Notes under the pieces: model-generated
Told to the model about the DNA's origin: nothing
Seen by the model: the letters and a program-made list of their open reading frames with translations, nothing else
Database searches by the model: none
Shown here: positions 23,246 to 31,784 of the stretch, piece after piece
How the letters are laid out: each line of letters starts with the position of its first letter
Numbering within the stretch: the first letter of the stretch is position 1
Made by a program: the position numbers and the translations under genes
Source of the DNA: Microcaldota archaeon
GTDB taxonomy: Archaea > Micrarchaeota > Micrarchaeia > Burarchaeales > JAKAKT01
DNA length: 50,921 nucleotides
Direction of reading: 5' to 3'
Assembly (NCBI GenBank): GCA_021813385.1
Contig: JAKAKT010000040.1
Location: 1-50,921, forward strand

Positions 23246-23995
23246 ATGAACAAGAAAATTATTGGAGCAATGCTCATCATGGCCCTTGCGGTCCTTTTCG
23301 GCTGCACTGGAAACGAGAAAATTGTTTATGACTGCAGCAAATGCAATGCCACGACGGACTGCAGCACGTGCCCTGGTGGGGGCGGTATCGGACCACTGTC
23401 GGGCCTTACGATGATAGTGCCGCAAAGTTGCACCGATGAGCTGTGCAAGCTCACAGAAACAAAGGGATGGGCGAAAGAAATTGGCGTTGAAACTCAAGTC
23501 TTTAATGCTGACTGGGCGCAGGGCCCGATTCTTTTGCTTTACAGCGGAAAGAACGCGTATGTATTCCAGCCGACTCCGGCTAAACGGGGCGACTTCATGA
23601 AAAGCGTCTGCACATTCACGAAAGACACGAAAGCCTGCACCTTTGCTAGTGAAGAGAACAAGAACGCCACCGGGGACATGAAGTCCTGCCTGCAGAAAAA
23701 CGGCGTGTCTCTCGGGGCTGTGGCGTTCTACCATGCAGACTGGTGCCCCCACTGCGCAAAGATGAAGCCATGGGTTCAGGAGCTTGAAGCAAAGGGGTAC
23801 CAGTTCTATTGGATAGAGGAGAAAAACACCACTGCAATTGGAATCCTTAAAGACTGCCTTTCAACTGTTATTGACGCAGGTTCAGGATACCCGCAATTCG
23901 GCTGCCCATCGAACGGGAAGCTCCAGCTCGGCGAATTCCCAAGCCAAGAGGCAATGGAGACCTTCGCGAAGGATTGCGCTGCGGCGGCCAAGTAG
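23246..23995 (+). CDS. Lipoprotein with thioredoxin-fold (WCPHC) domain
   Basis: 249 residues. Lipobox VLFGC; a Cys-rich stalk (CSKCNATTDCSTC) then a thioredoxin domain with FYHADWCPHCAKMKPWV and cis-Pro GYPQFGCPS. A second partial thioredoxin-like segment may precede it (PILLLYSGKNAYVF). TAAGGAGGTC overlapping the previous stop gives a strong ribosome site, so it is translated from the same mRNA as its neighbour. Likely oxidase, reductase or isomerase of exported disulfides. Confidence 0.88.
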   Translation: MNKKIIGAMLIMALAVLFGCTGNEKIVYDCSKCNATTDCSTCPGGGGIGPLSGLTMIVPQSCTDELCKLTETKGWAKEIGVETQVFNADWAQGPILLLYSGKNAYVFQPTPAKRGDFMKSVCTFTKDTKACTFASEENKNATGDMKSCLQKNGVSLGAVAFYHADWCPHCAKMKPWVQELEAKGYQFYWIEEKNTTAIGILKDCLSTVIDAGSGYPQFGCPSNGKLQLGEFPSQEAMETFAKDCAAAAK

Positions 23996-24003
23996 GTGAT
24001 GGT

Positions 24004-24915
24004 ATGGAAACTCGAGGCATGCTTTTTGTTGCGGTGATTGCGGTTGCATTGCTGGCAGGGTGCACGAGTGGACCTGTTAATCCTCCGTCTGGCGGGGGCA
24101 ATAACGTTACCAACAGCACTGCTCAAGCGCCGACTCACGCCCCAAGTGAAGTGGCTGCTTACCTGCAGAAGCATCTCATCGTGTATTACGGAATCGCGAG
24201 CGCAGAGATTCCCACGCCAACTTTTTCTGATGGCGAATGGAGAACAGACGTGAGATTTGATGAGAACGGCAAGCTCCAGGTGCTTCGCATATCGGTATCT
24301 GACGATTCTCTCGCCCTCAAGGAGATGTGGCTGAAGGTCCTGCTCAACAAAGACCCGGCTGGCATCGCTCCGATACCTGGCAAGGTGAGCTGCTCGGAGG
24401 GCGACAGGGTCAAGGTAATCGAATTCGCGAACCCGTACTGCCCGAATTGTGTCGCAGCAGGGAGGGCTATTGAGATGTTCAAAGGAAAGTTCAATGGTAC
24501 GGTTGACTATGAGTATCGGGTGATGCTGCCAAAAAGCAACGCCATGATTGATGCGTATGGGTATACCAATGTTTCTTTGACCTCGAAGTATTACGTGTGC
24601 GCGCAGAAGCAGGGCCTTCTTGATGCGTTTAGGAAGTGTGTGATGGGAGTATACGCAAAACAAGCTGGCAAACCGCTCGCTGAGAACTGGCTGGACAGCT
24701 GTGCTATCGATGAAGGCTTGAACCTCACTGAGACGAAGAGTTGCGTAGCTGACGCGGACAAGCTTCTCGATACGGACTTGAAGCTTGGCTCAACTTACCT
24801 TGGAGCCTACGCCCAACTCCCGACATTCGTGGTGGATTGCAGGTTCAAGACAACGGACCCGAGTCTCATTCGCTACGCTGTCTGCTACGAGTTCCCAAAA
24901 ACAGCCGCCTGTTAG
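24004..24915 (+). CDS. Lipoprotein with DsbA-like thioredoxin-fold domain
   Basis: About 303 residues from ATG 24004, preceded by AGGTGAT that overlaps the previous stop. Lipobox ALLAGC, an Asn/Thr linker, then VIEFANPYCPNCVAAGRAIE with a CPNC active site and an inserted helical domain of about 100 residues, then QLPTFVVDC with the cis-proline. The inserted helical domain is typical of DsbA/DsbG-like oxidoreductases. Last gene of the trio. Confidence 0.87.
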   Translation: METRGMLFVAVIAVALLAGCTSGPVNPPSGGGNNVTNSTAQAPTHAPSEVAAYLQKHLIVYYGIASAEIPTPTFSDGEWRTDVRFDENGKLQVLRISVSDDSLALKEMWLKVLLNKDPAGIAPIPGKVSCSEGDRVKVIEFANPYCPNCVAAGRAIEMFKGKFNGTVDYEYRVMLPKSNAMIDAYGYTNVSLTSKYYVCAQKQGLLDAFRKCVMGVYAKQAGKPLAENWLDSCAIDEGLNLTETKSCVADADKLLDTDLKLGSTYLGAYAQLPTFVVDCRFKTTDPSLIRYAVCYEFPKTAAC

Positions 24916-24920
24916 AAAGC

Positions 24921-25514
24921 CTACTCGTTTATTTTTTCTTTCACTTCGCTTAGCTCGACCTCGGTGTTCATGCACCCGTCCTTGCTGAGCATCACGATTT
25001 GGGTCGGGAGCTTCTTTTCGCTCGTCTTCTCGAGGGCCATCTTGAGCTCATTGTAGCATGCTATTCCTATTACTGCTTTCGGCTGGTACTTGTCGATGAG
25101 CTTCATCACTATCGAGCCACCTGCAACCATGAAGTATTTTATTTCGTTCTTCTCGCACTCCTCGACTATGGACATGATGACGCAGCCCCCGCACTTGGCG
25201 CACCGATAGCCTTCTTCCCCAATCGTTGCCTTGCAGACTTTAACGTTCCTGAGGCAGTGCGGGATGAAGACTATTCGTTCGTTCTTTTTCGTCCTGCGGT
25301 AGAGGTCGCTGTTGACTTTGTTGATAATCTCGATTGACGTGTATTTTGCCCATTTCTCGTCCTTTATCCCGGTTTCTTTGCATATTTTGCTCGCTAGGTC
25401 GCTGGGGGAGATGGTGAGCCCGAATGAAACGGCCTGCGCCACGAAGCCTCTTATCTGGGTTTTTATGCCGTGGTCTTGGCCGTTAGGCTCCGCTTCGCCA
25501 TTCCTTTTTGACAT
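24921..25514 (-). CDS. DUF116-family cysteine protein
   Basis: 197 residues. The conserved pattern FIPHCLRNVKVCKA, YRCAKCGGCVIMSI, VAGGSIVMKLI and AVIGIACYNELKMA followed by a GC..T motif (KDGCMNTEVEL) identifies the DUF116 family found in archaea and anaerobic bacteria. The cysteines probably bind a metal or Fe-S centre; the reaction is unknown. Its stop lies 5 bp from the convergent thioredoxin-fold gene. ATG at 25514 is the first good start. Confidence 0.9.
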   Translation of the reverse strand: MSKRNGEAEPNGQDHGIKTQIRGFVAQAVSFGLTISPSDLASKICKETGIKDEKWAKYTSIEIINKVNSDLYRRTKKNERIVFIPHCLRNVKVCKATIGEEGYRCAKCGGCVIMSIVEECEKNEIKYFMVAGGSIVMKLIDKYQPKAVIGIACYNELKMALEKTSEKKLPTQIVMLSKDGCMNTEVELSEVKEKINE

Positions 25515-25577
25515 GAGAAAATTGGCGCATTAAAAGAATAAAAATTCGATGGCTAACGCAGTTAATAGCTTATTTTC

Positions 25578-26237
25578 TCACTTTTTCCTCAAGCTCACGA
25601 ACAGGTGGTCCTTGTCGAACGGGTTGAGGTCGAACCGCTCGAGGATTGAGAAATCCGGTTCGAGAGAGGCGAGAACCGCCTCGTATGTCTGTTTTGGCTT
25701 TGCCGTGACATCGATGGACTGGGATTTTATCGCGAAGAGCGCCCCTCCTTTCGCTTTAAGCATTTTCGCGTTCCTCAGCAGGATTTTGTCCTGGTCAGGC
25801 TGGGCAACATCCTGGTAAATGCAATCGACCTTCCCGACATCCTTCTCGTAGTCCTCTGGCTTCCTCGCGTCCCAGAGAATCGGGAGCATGTTCTTCCTCC
25901 TCTCGCAGACGTTTATGAGGTCGCGCATCGAGCGGGGGGCGAATTCGACGCAGAAGACTTTCCCTTTCGGGCCAACTATGTCGCTCACGTGGGAAGCTGT
26001 TGTTCCGCTCGCCGCGCCCAAGTAGAGGACGTTCATCCCAGGTGCTAAAGGGACCTCTTTCAACCCATTCAGTATCGCTGCAGAGAGCTTGCTCCTATAC
26101 GGGTCCCAGGAGCGGTATTCCTTCCCCTCGAATTCGACTACCCGCTCGCCATAAACCTTGAGACCCGGAGTCAGATTGACCGTGGCCAGCCTTCCTTCGA
26201 CCTTGTAGATTCCCTTGAAAACTTCCTTAACTTCCAT
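25578..26237 (-). CDS. flpA: Fibrillarin, rRNA 2'-O-methyltransferase
   Basis: 219 residues, typical archaeal length. SAM-binding motif VLYLGAASGTTASHVSDIVG, then FCVEFAPRSMRDL, and DCIYQDVAQPDQ and the catalytic lysine region GALFAIKSQSID are intact. It is the methyltransferase of C/D box guide RNPs acting on rRNA and tRNA. The usual upstream partner nop5 is not next to it; instead a 48-codon frame overlaps its start. The start is the ATG at 26237, which matches the conserved N-terminus. Confidence 0.96.
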   Translation of the reverse strand: MEVKEVFKGIYKVEGRLATVNLTPGLKVYGERVVEFEGKEYRSWDPYRSKLSAAILNGLKEVPLAPGMNVLYLGAASGTTASHVSDIVGPKGKVFCVEFAPRSMRDLINVCERRKNMLPILWDARKPEDYEKDVGKVDCIYQDVAQPDQDKILLRNAKMLKAKGGALFAIKSQSIDVTAKPKQTYEAVLASLEPDFSILERFDLNPFDKDHLFVSLRKK

Positions 26238-26373
26238 TTGAACCACGCACTGCTTTCCTGAACTCGCTCTCGCCATTTGTCTTGACTTTGCCAGACTCAA
26301 TTTCGCGCATCGCTTTGTCTAGCATTGCCGCGTATTTCTCTTCCTCGAATTGAGCCCGCGAGTTCGCTTTCAT
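26227..26373 (-). CDS. Small ORF overlapping the fibrillarin start
   Basis: 48 codons from ATG 26373 to TAA 26227, overlapping the fibrillarin ATG by 11 bp. The product is charged and helical (AQFEEEKYAAMLDKAM). Overlap in this tight form is typical of translational coupling, but no family is recognised. It replaces nop5 at the position where many archaea encode it. Confidence 0.4.
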   Translation of the reverse strand: MKANSRAQFEEEKYAAMLDKAMREIESGKVKTNGESEFRKAVRGSNGS

Positions 26374-26388
26374 TTTTTCACCGAATGA

Positions 26389-26439
26389 GGACAAATTTTC
26401 GAAAATTTGTCCGTATTGGAATTTATCAAAATTCCAATA
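26389..26439. repeat. Twin-hairpin element E4
   Basis: Two perfect hairpins in a row: GGACAAATTT/AAATTTGTCC (26389-26412) and TATTGGAATTT/AAATTCCAATA (26414-26439), the second with an ATC loop. The layout (GGAC-headed A/T stem, then a second stem) is like E1-E3 upstream of mcm, but sequence identity is low, so the relation is tentative. Confidence 0.55.
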
Positions 26440-26458
26440 AAATTTAAAAAATAAAAAA

Positions 26459-26633
26459 CGGGCCTGGGGGGATTTTCAGTTCCCACAAAAGGTTTCTTTT
26501 GGGTTCAACCACCGTTTTTTCTTTGGGGTTGATCCAGACCTTTCTTTTTCCTAAAAAGAAAGGGAAGGATTTTGAACCCCCGGCTTCCTGGTTAAAAGCC
26601 AGGCACTCTAAGGCCAAGCTGAGTTACAGGCCC
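26459..26633 (-). tRNA. tRNA-Lys (anticodon TTT), T-loop intron
   Basis: Exons 26633-26571 and 26472-26459 (minus strand) join to 77 nt. Acceptor GGGCCTG/CAGGCCC, discriminator G, no encoded CCA; D stem ACTC/GAGT; anticodon stem CCTGG/CCAGG with loop CTTTTAA; T stem GGGGG/CCCCC with loop TTCAAAT. The anticodon loop is uninterrupted. TATA TTTAATAAA lies about 28 bp upstream (26657-26665) and a T-rich tract (26441-26458) follows the 3' end. Confidence 0.9.
26473..26570 (-). other. tRNA-Lys intron (T loop, 59/60)
   Basis: 98 nt. Exon TTCA pairs with intron TGAA just before the 3' cut, with three-base bulges on each side, as in tRNA-Arg intron 2. The 50-nt block 26516-26565 differs from tRNA-Arg 18601-18650 at two positions. 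An extra hairpin (CCCAAAAG/CTTTTGTGGG) near the 3' end accounts for the greater length. Confidence 0.82.
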
Positions 26634-26761
26634 ACGGGGGAGAATTAAGTTGGAAGGGTTTATTAAATGCTGCGGGCTCCGGTTGGGAAGCTCGCCATTG
26701 CGCATTTCGCTGAACTTCTATCGCGTAAGCGTTTAGTCTCGAATCACTCCCTTTACTTTTA

Positions 26762-28510
26762 CTACACGCGATTCAGCATGCTGCTTGCAAGCCTTTGGGT
26801 AATTGCAACTGTTTCCAGGAATCTCGCCTGTTCCCTCAGTGCTTCACTCGCCCCCGCAGGGTCGGAATCCTTAATTGTTTCCGCAAGTTTTCCTGCTATT
26901 GAAGCAGCGTTTGCATTAACTATTCCTATCGAACTAATATGCCCGTCCACCAGATTCATATTGAGGTGTTCAAGGCCGGCCAGAGCCTCCCTGAAGGCAG
27001 CTGCCGCCCCGACAGGGTCCTTTAAAATCAAGAGGAGGTCTCCCTGCCTATCGAAAACATAGACTAGCCTCGGGAGTGGCTTATCTTGATCGTATTTTCC
27101 GAGAGGACCATACGTGTCAGGATTATCGCGCAGGCATGCACCCAATTTCCCGAGGGAATCCGCTATCAGCGACATGATTTCCTTCTCAGACTCTTTCCCG
27201 GAAATCTTGAACAGCTCGTCCAGGGCTTCTAATTTCTGTTCGAACAGCTTATAGGCCTTTCCAGGGTTTTGCTTGTGCTTCTGCGCCAGGTCCCCGAGCA
27301 CTTCTGCTAAGGTTCTGAGCCGTCCCCTCGCGGCAATAATCTCCCCTGTTCTTGTAAGGTCGTTATCAGGCACGCCGGACATCCAGTATTGCTTGTTTGC
27401 TTCGCTGTGGAGGGAGTTCATTTGCTTAAAAGCGTACACAAGATTAGTTTCCATCTTGTCGTCTAGGTTATCAGTTCCGATTTTGAACAGGGAGTCTATC
27501 AGTTTCCTACAAACCAAAATAGTCTCAATGCACGCTTTTTTAATTGTTTCTGGTTCTGCTTCTTGGGTGATAAGAAGGTTGACTCTTTCACTCAAGTCTG
27601 TGGCTGCGTTGTGGTAGCTATCGGTACCATACGTTTGAAGATGGAGAGAACCTCTAATCTCCCCGAGTTGAGTATACGCATCCCCGGATTTCATGTAAAG
27701 AAGTCCCCTGTGGAGTAAGTGGTTCGGGTTGTTGAATCCACGGTTGGCGGAAGCACCGTTCTCCGCAGCCAAGGCGTTGTCATAAGATTCGACTGCGTCG
27801 GAGAACTGTCTGAGTTTCATAAACGCGTCGCCCCGGTTCTCGCAGGCGCTTGCAATCCTGGATTGGAGTTCTCCCTTGTTGGCCTTTGCATCACGCACAA
27901 GCAAGATTCTAAGCAGCACGTTGCATTTCCCCCAGCATGCTGAGGAGTTTCCATATGCATCGATAAACTTCACTGCTGTTTCACTCTTGACTCCCTCCCC
28001 AATCTCTTCGTATCCGATTGCCGCAAGCCTGACTGATTCGGCTGCCTCTTTCACCAGCTCGACAGCGTTCTTTTGCATGGTTGCTGATTGAGATTTGTCA
28101 GTTTTTACTAAACCGTCGGAAAACTTCAATATCTCTTCGGCTTGCATATAAAGGGCCTCTCCGAGCTGCCGTCTCGACCAGGCGAGGCTTTTCTTGGTTT
28201 CAGTTGAAGTGGGATTCCGGGCCCGTTCTATCAGAACGAGCTTCAGGTAAGCGACGATTAGAGCTTTATAGTTCTTGGCAGCCTTTTCCCAATTCTCTTT
28301 CCCCATCGCATTGCCGGCCGATTGAGTTAGTTGGGTGACCATATCCTTCAGATCTTTCAGTTGGGCCGAAGTCGGGCTGTCTGGAAGCCTGTCTGTGAGC
28401 ACTAGTGTTCGTTTTCTTTCACATCGATTGTTGCTGAACCAAGTTCCTACGGCATAGCCAGCCCTTTGTAATCCATTCGGTTTCCTAACAGCAGTAGCAG
28501 TCCCATTCAC
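26762..28510 (-). CDS. TPR-like helical repeat protein
   Basis: 582 residues, all helical. Pairs of helices with small residues at TPR positions are visible (WEKAAKNYKALIVAYLKL, GDAFMKLRQFSDAVESYDNALA, GLLYMKSGDAYTQLGE, GDLLLILKDPVGAAAAFREAL), so it is probably a TPR-type scaffold. GGAGGGGAT precedes the GTG start at 28510. No signal or membrane segment. The gene is 34 bp downstream of another helical protein on the same strand; they are likely one operon. Confidence 0.7.
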   Translation of the reverse strand: MNGTATAVRKPNGLQRAGYAVGTWFSNNRCERKRTLVLTDRLPDSPTSAQLKDLKDMVTQLTQSAGNAMGKENWEKAAKNYKALIVAYLKLVLIERARNPTSTETKKSLAWSRRQLGEALYMQAEEILKFSDGLVKTDKSQSATMQKNAVELVKEAAESVRLAAIGYEEIGEGVKSETAVKFIDAYGNSSACWGKCNVLLRILLVRDAKANKGELQSRIASACENRGDAFMKLRQFSDAVESYDNALAAENGASANRGFNNPNHLLHRGLLYMKSGDAYTQLGEIRGSLHLQTYGTDSYHNAATDLSERVNLLITQEAEPETIKKACIETILVCRKLIDSLFKIGTDNLDDKMETNLVYAFKQMNSLHSEANKQYWMSGVPDNDLTRTGEIIAARGRLRTLAEVLGDLAQKHKQNPGKAYKLFEQKLEALDELFKISGKESEKEIMSLIADSLGKLGACLRDNPDTYGPLGKYDQDKPLPRLVYVFDRQGDLLLILKDPVGAAAAFREALAGLEHLNMNLVDGHISSIGIVNANAASIAGKLAETIKDSDPAGASEALREQARFLETVAITQRLASSMLNRV

Positions 28511-28544
28511 AAAATCCCCTCCAAAACAACATTAAGCATGAAGC

Positions 28545-29201
28545 TCACTTGGCTCCCGGCGGGTTTATCGCGGCCGCCTCCTTCCTACTCATCTCCGCTG
28601 CCCTGGTCCCTGCGTTTACCGAAGAGGCGTATTTCCCGAGGTCGGAAAGCAAATTCATCTGCGTTGTAAAAGCGCAATAAGCCTCGTGGAAAGCGCTGCC
28701 AGCATCCTTGTTTTTCCCTTGCGCCAGGAATTCGTCTCCTGCGCTGTGGTAGTAATCTCCAGCCTCCATTTGGAATCCCTCGGCAAGCTCCTTACTTATG
28801 GTTTTCTTATCGTGGTTTTTCGTCGAGTTCGCGAGGGTGTTTAGGATGTCGGCGTGGACTGCTACCACATTAGCGAGCACGACCAGGACTTCGGGCGTGC
28901 ATTCCCTTGTGTAAAGTATCTTGGCCAGCCTCACCGCCTCCTTGATTTTGTCGGCTGCCTTTCCTGGCTTGTTCTCGTAGGAGTTGAGGTTCCAGGCGGC
29001 GTCCTTGAGAGCGGTGATTTTTTCAATAGCAGTATTAATCTGGCTGGGGGAAGGCCTCCTCTCTCTCACTACATCGTCAATAGCAAGTTTCGCATCGAAA
29101 ACCGGGGCAGGGCCGAGTTGGGCCATACCACTCATGAATGTCCTCACAGCTGGTTTTATCGATTTCTGCTCAGTTCTGGGACCCGAATATGCACGAATCA
29201 A
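28545..29201 (-). CDS. Hypothetical helical protein
   Basis: 218 residues. The start is TTG at 29201, supported by AGAGGTGAGAT 4-5 bp upstream; an in-frame ATG further in would lose that site. Long helices (INTAIEKITALKDAAWNL, EAGDYYHSAGDEFLAQGK) resemble one or two TPR hairpins; the segment GDYYHSAGDEFLAQGKNKDA is similar in style to its downstream neighbour at 26762-28510. Function unknown. Confidence 0.6.
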   Translation of the reverse strand: MIRAYSGPRTEQKSIKPAVRTFMSGMAQLGPAPVFDAKLAIDDVVRERRPSPSQINTAIEKITALKDAAWNLNSYENKPGKAADKIKEAVRLAKILYTRECTPEVLVVLANVVAVHADILNTLANSTKNHDKKTISKELAEGFQMEAGDYYHSAGDEFLAQGKNKDAGSAFHEAYCAFTTQMNLLSDLGKYASSVNAGTRAAEMSRKEAAAINPPGAK

Positions 29202-29245
29202 AATCTCACCTCTTGTTTAGCCTTTTATTATGTGCAAAACAGTAT

Positions 29246-30058
29246 TTAAAGCTTCGTATTTTGTTTAAGAAGCGATTTCTCGCGGATAGCCCACAGCACT
29301 GCAAGCGCAAACAGGGAAATCCCATAAGCAACGACAATTCCCGGGATTAGTCCATAAACCTGGCAGAACGTGTTCGCCGAGATGATGAACGCGAAAGCCG
29401 AGAAGGAGCCCAGCGGAATCGTCCTCATGAACTCGCGCATGAAGTCCGGGCCATGTTTGGAATGGAGTATTATGAAAGTTGAGGAAAAGACTGCTGGGAA
29501 GGTCCCGAACGCTCCCCCAAAGAGAGGGCCTGCGAACTTCGCGGTTATTACCGAGAGGGAGATGACGAACCCTCCGAAAAACGCTCTCGCAATGATTTCG
29601 TTCCTCTCTGCTTTTGGCTTATTCCCCTGCGGGTTGGGCTTGTTCGAGCAATCCACAATGTAGTAAAGGACGAGAAGGACGGGGAGATAGATGAGCGACG
29701 AGGTGAGGATTGCCTGCTTTGAAATCATTGCAGGAATTGCGAGAATTCCCCAAGCAAAAAAGGAGAGGGCGAGAGTCGGCAGCAGCGCCTTCCCGAACCT
29801 TCCCATTGCCAGGAAATAGACCGCAACGAAAAGGGTGGCTGCGGCCAACCCGAGTGGCATTGCATAGGTCGATTCGATTGCAGCCCAATCCCCCTGGGAC
29901 CAGGCGATGAACACGAGCGCTATCACGCTTGTCGAGGGCATTCCAGTTATTATCCCGCCGAGCCGCGAGCTGACTCGCTCCGAGATTAGCGTTGCCAGGG
30001 TGACAACTATCGCCCCGGTTATGAAAGACAGCAGGAGTTTGAGGTAGAAAATGTCCAT
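29246..30058 (-). CDS. Integral membrane protein with internal duplication
   Basis: 270 residues, about eight membrane segments. Each half contains a Gly/Pro/Ser turn: GGIITGMPSTSVIALVFI in the first and GGAFGTFPAVFSSTFIIL in the second, suggesting an inverted or tandem repeat of four segments. This resembles DUF3147-type archaeal membrane proteins and small transporters, but the substrate is unknown. The ATG lies 2 bp after the metG stop, so translation is probably coupled to metG. Confidence 0.75.
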   Translation of the reverse strand: MDIFYLKLLLSFITGAIVVTLATLISERVSSRLGGIITGMPSTSVIALVFIAWSQGDWAAIESTYAMPLGLAAATLFVAVYFLAMGRFGKALLPTLALSFFAWGILAIPAMISKQAILTSSLIYLPVLLVLYYIVDCSNKPNPQGNKPKAERNEIIARAFFGGFVISLSVITAKFAGPLFGGAFGTFPAVFSSTFIILHSKHGPDFMREFMRTIPLGSFSAFAFIISANTFCQVYGLIPGIVVAYGISLFALAVLWAIREKSLLKQNTKL

Positions 30059-30059
30059 G

Positions 30060-31706
30060 CTAACCCTTCAGCTTCGCCTGCTGCTTTTCCACCTGCTCAT
30101 CCGAGATTTTCGAGTAAAGGGGAGCAATATTTGTTATCGGGGTGCCTGGCTTGACGAGCTCGAGTTCGGCATTATCCCACTTTATTTGCTCAGGGGATAT
30201 GCTTAGCATTCCTTGAATCTTTTTTGAGCTGAACGGGAGCAACGGTTCTATTAATACTGCAAGGGCTGAAATCCCCCTTAAGCAGACATACAGGCAGTTC
30301 GAAACCTTCTGCCCGTCTTTCTCTTTCCAGGGCTCGCGCTCGCTCAGGTACCTGTTGAATTCTGCCGACAAGAAAAAGGCTTCCTCCTGGGCTTCCTTGA
30401 AAAAAAAGTTTTCGAAGTGGGCGGAGATTTTTTCCTTTTTCTTCCCAATTAGCTCGAGAAGCTCTTTGTCGCGGGCATCCAGGTTTTTCGGTTCGGGTAT
30501 TTTTGAGTCTGAGAGTTTCTTTGCGAGGACGAGGGTCCTGTTCACGAAATTTCCAAGGTTCGCGACCAACTCATTATTCACTCTAGCCTGGAAATCCTTC
30601 CACGCGAAATCAGCATCCTCAACCTTGTGCGGGGTGATTGCTGTCTCGTAGTAACGCAACAGGTCAGGGTCGAACTCTGCGAGGAAATCCCCTAGGGAAA
30701 CGAACCAGTTCTTGCTTTTCGAGAATTTCCTTTTCTCGAGATTCAGGTAGCCTCGGGTCGGAATCGCCGTGGGAAGGTTGAATTCCCCTGTTCCCAATAG
30801 CATCGCCGGCCAGAAGAGGAAATGGTGGTAGATGATGTCCTTGCCTATGAAATGGACCACTTTTGAGTCCGGGTTCTTCCAGAACTCGGCCCACTTGCCA
30901 GTGAATGCGACTGTCGAGCTGACATAGCCAATCGGGGCGTCGAACCAGACGTAGAAGACCATTCCCTTCTCGCCAGGGACAGGCACTCCCCAGTCCAAAT
31001 CCCTCGAGATGTCCCAGTCCGCCAGCCCGTTGTCTATCCAATTGACGACATAATTGACGACCTCCTTCTGGAGGTTCTCGTTGCCTGTGAGCCATTCCCT
31101 CAATTTCGGGGCGAATTTCGAGAGAGCTAGGAAATAGTGCCTGGTTGTCTTTGTAGCCGGGGGAGAGCCGCAGACGAGGCATTTCGGGTCCTGAATCTCC
31201 CCTGGCCCGAGGGCTTTCCCGCAGGAGTCGCAGTAATCCGAGTATTGGCCTTCCGCCTTGCAGTAGGGGCAGGTGCCGATGACGAAACGGTCGGGTAGAA
31301 AGCGCTTGCAGTTCTCGCAATAGGCCTGCGCAACCTCCTTTTGGTAAATGTAACCGCCTTCATTGAGCCTGTTAAAAAAATGCTGGGTCATCTCCCGGTT
31401 TTCCTTGCTGGAGGTTCGGTGGAAGATGTCCATTGAGAAGCCGAGCTTTTCGAACTCCTCCTTATCCTTGTCGTGGTAATGGCGGGCGAATTGCTCGGGG
31501 GATTTCTTTTCCTTTTCAGCTGAAGCAACAATCGGCGTTCCGTGCTCATCGCTCGCGCAGATGTAGAGGCATTCGTTCCCGATTAACCGCTGGTAGCGGG
31601 CGTAGATGTCTGCCGGAAGGTAGGTGCTCCGTATGTGCCCAAGGTGGAGCGGGCCGTTTGCATAGGGCAGGGCTGCTGTTACCAGTATTTTAGAGAAATC
31701 CAACAC
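30060..31706 (-). CDS. metG: Methionyl-tRNA synthetase
   Basis: 548 residues. Class I signatures: PLHLGHIRSTYLPADIYARY (HIGH-type) and RKFSKSKNWF (KMSKS-type). Between them two zinc knuckles with eight cysteines (CENC...CPYC and CDSC...CLVC), the archaeal/eukaryotic arrangement. The anticodon-binding helical domain follows; the EMAP-like C-terminal domain of some archaeal MetG proteins is absent. It charges tRNA-Met for initiation and elongation. Confidence 0.97.
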   Translation of the reverse strand: MLDFSKILVTAALPYANGPLHLGHIRSTYLPADIYARYQRLIGNECLYICASDEHGTPIVASAEKEKKSPEQFARHYHDKDKEEFEKLGFSMDIFHRTSSKENREMTQHFFNRLNEGGYIYQKEVAQAYCENCKRFLPDRFVIGTCPYCKAEGQYSDYCDSCGKALGPGEIQDPKCLVCGSPPATKTTRHYFLALSKFAPKLREWLTGNENLQKEVVNYVVNWIDNGLADWDISRDLDWGVPVPGEKGMVFYVWFDAPIGYVSSTVAFTGKWAEFWKNPDSKVVHFIGKDIIYHHFLFWPAMLLGTGEFNLPTAIPTRGYLNLEKRKFSKSKNWFVSLGDFLAEFDPDLLRYYETAITPHKVEDADFAWKDFQARVNNELVANLGNFVNRTLVLAKKLSDSKIPEPKNLDARDKELLELIGKKKEKISAHFENFFFKEAQEEAFFLSAEFNRYLSEREPWKEKDGQKVSNCLYVCLRGISALAVLIEPLLPFSSKKIQGMLSISPEQIKWDNAELELVKPGTPITNIAPLYSKISDEQVEKQQAKLKG

Positions 31707-31784
31707 CTCAGCTTAGAATTTGGGGGCTAAGATTATAAAAGAATGGGAAAAAGAAGAATTTTGTTGAGAGGAGTCCAGCCGTAA

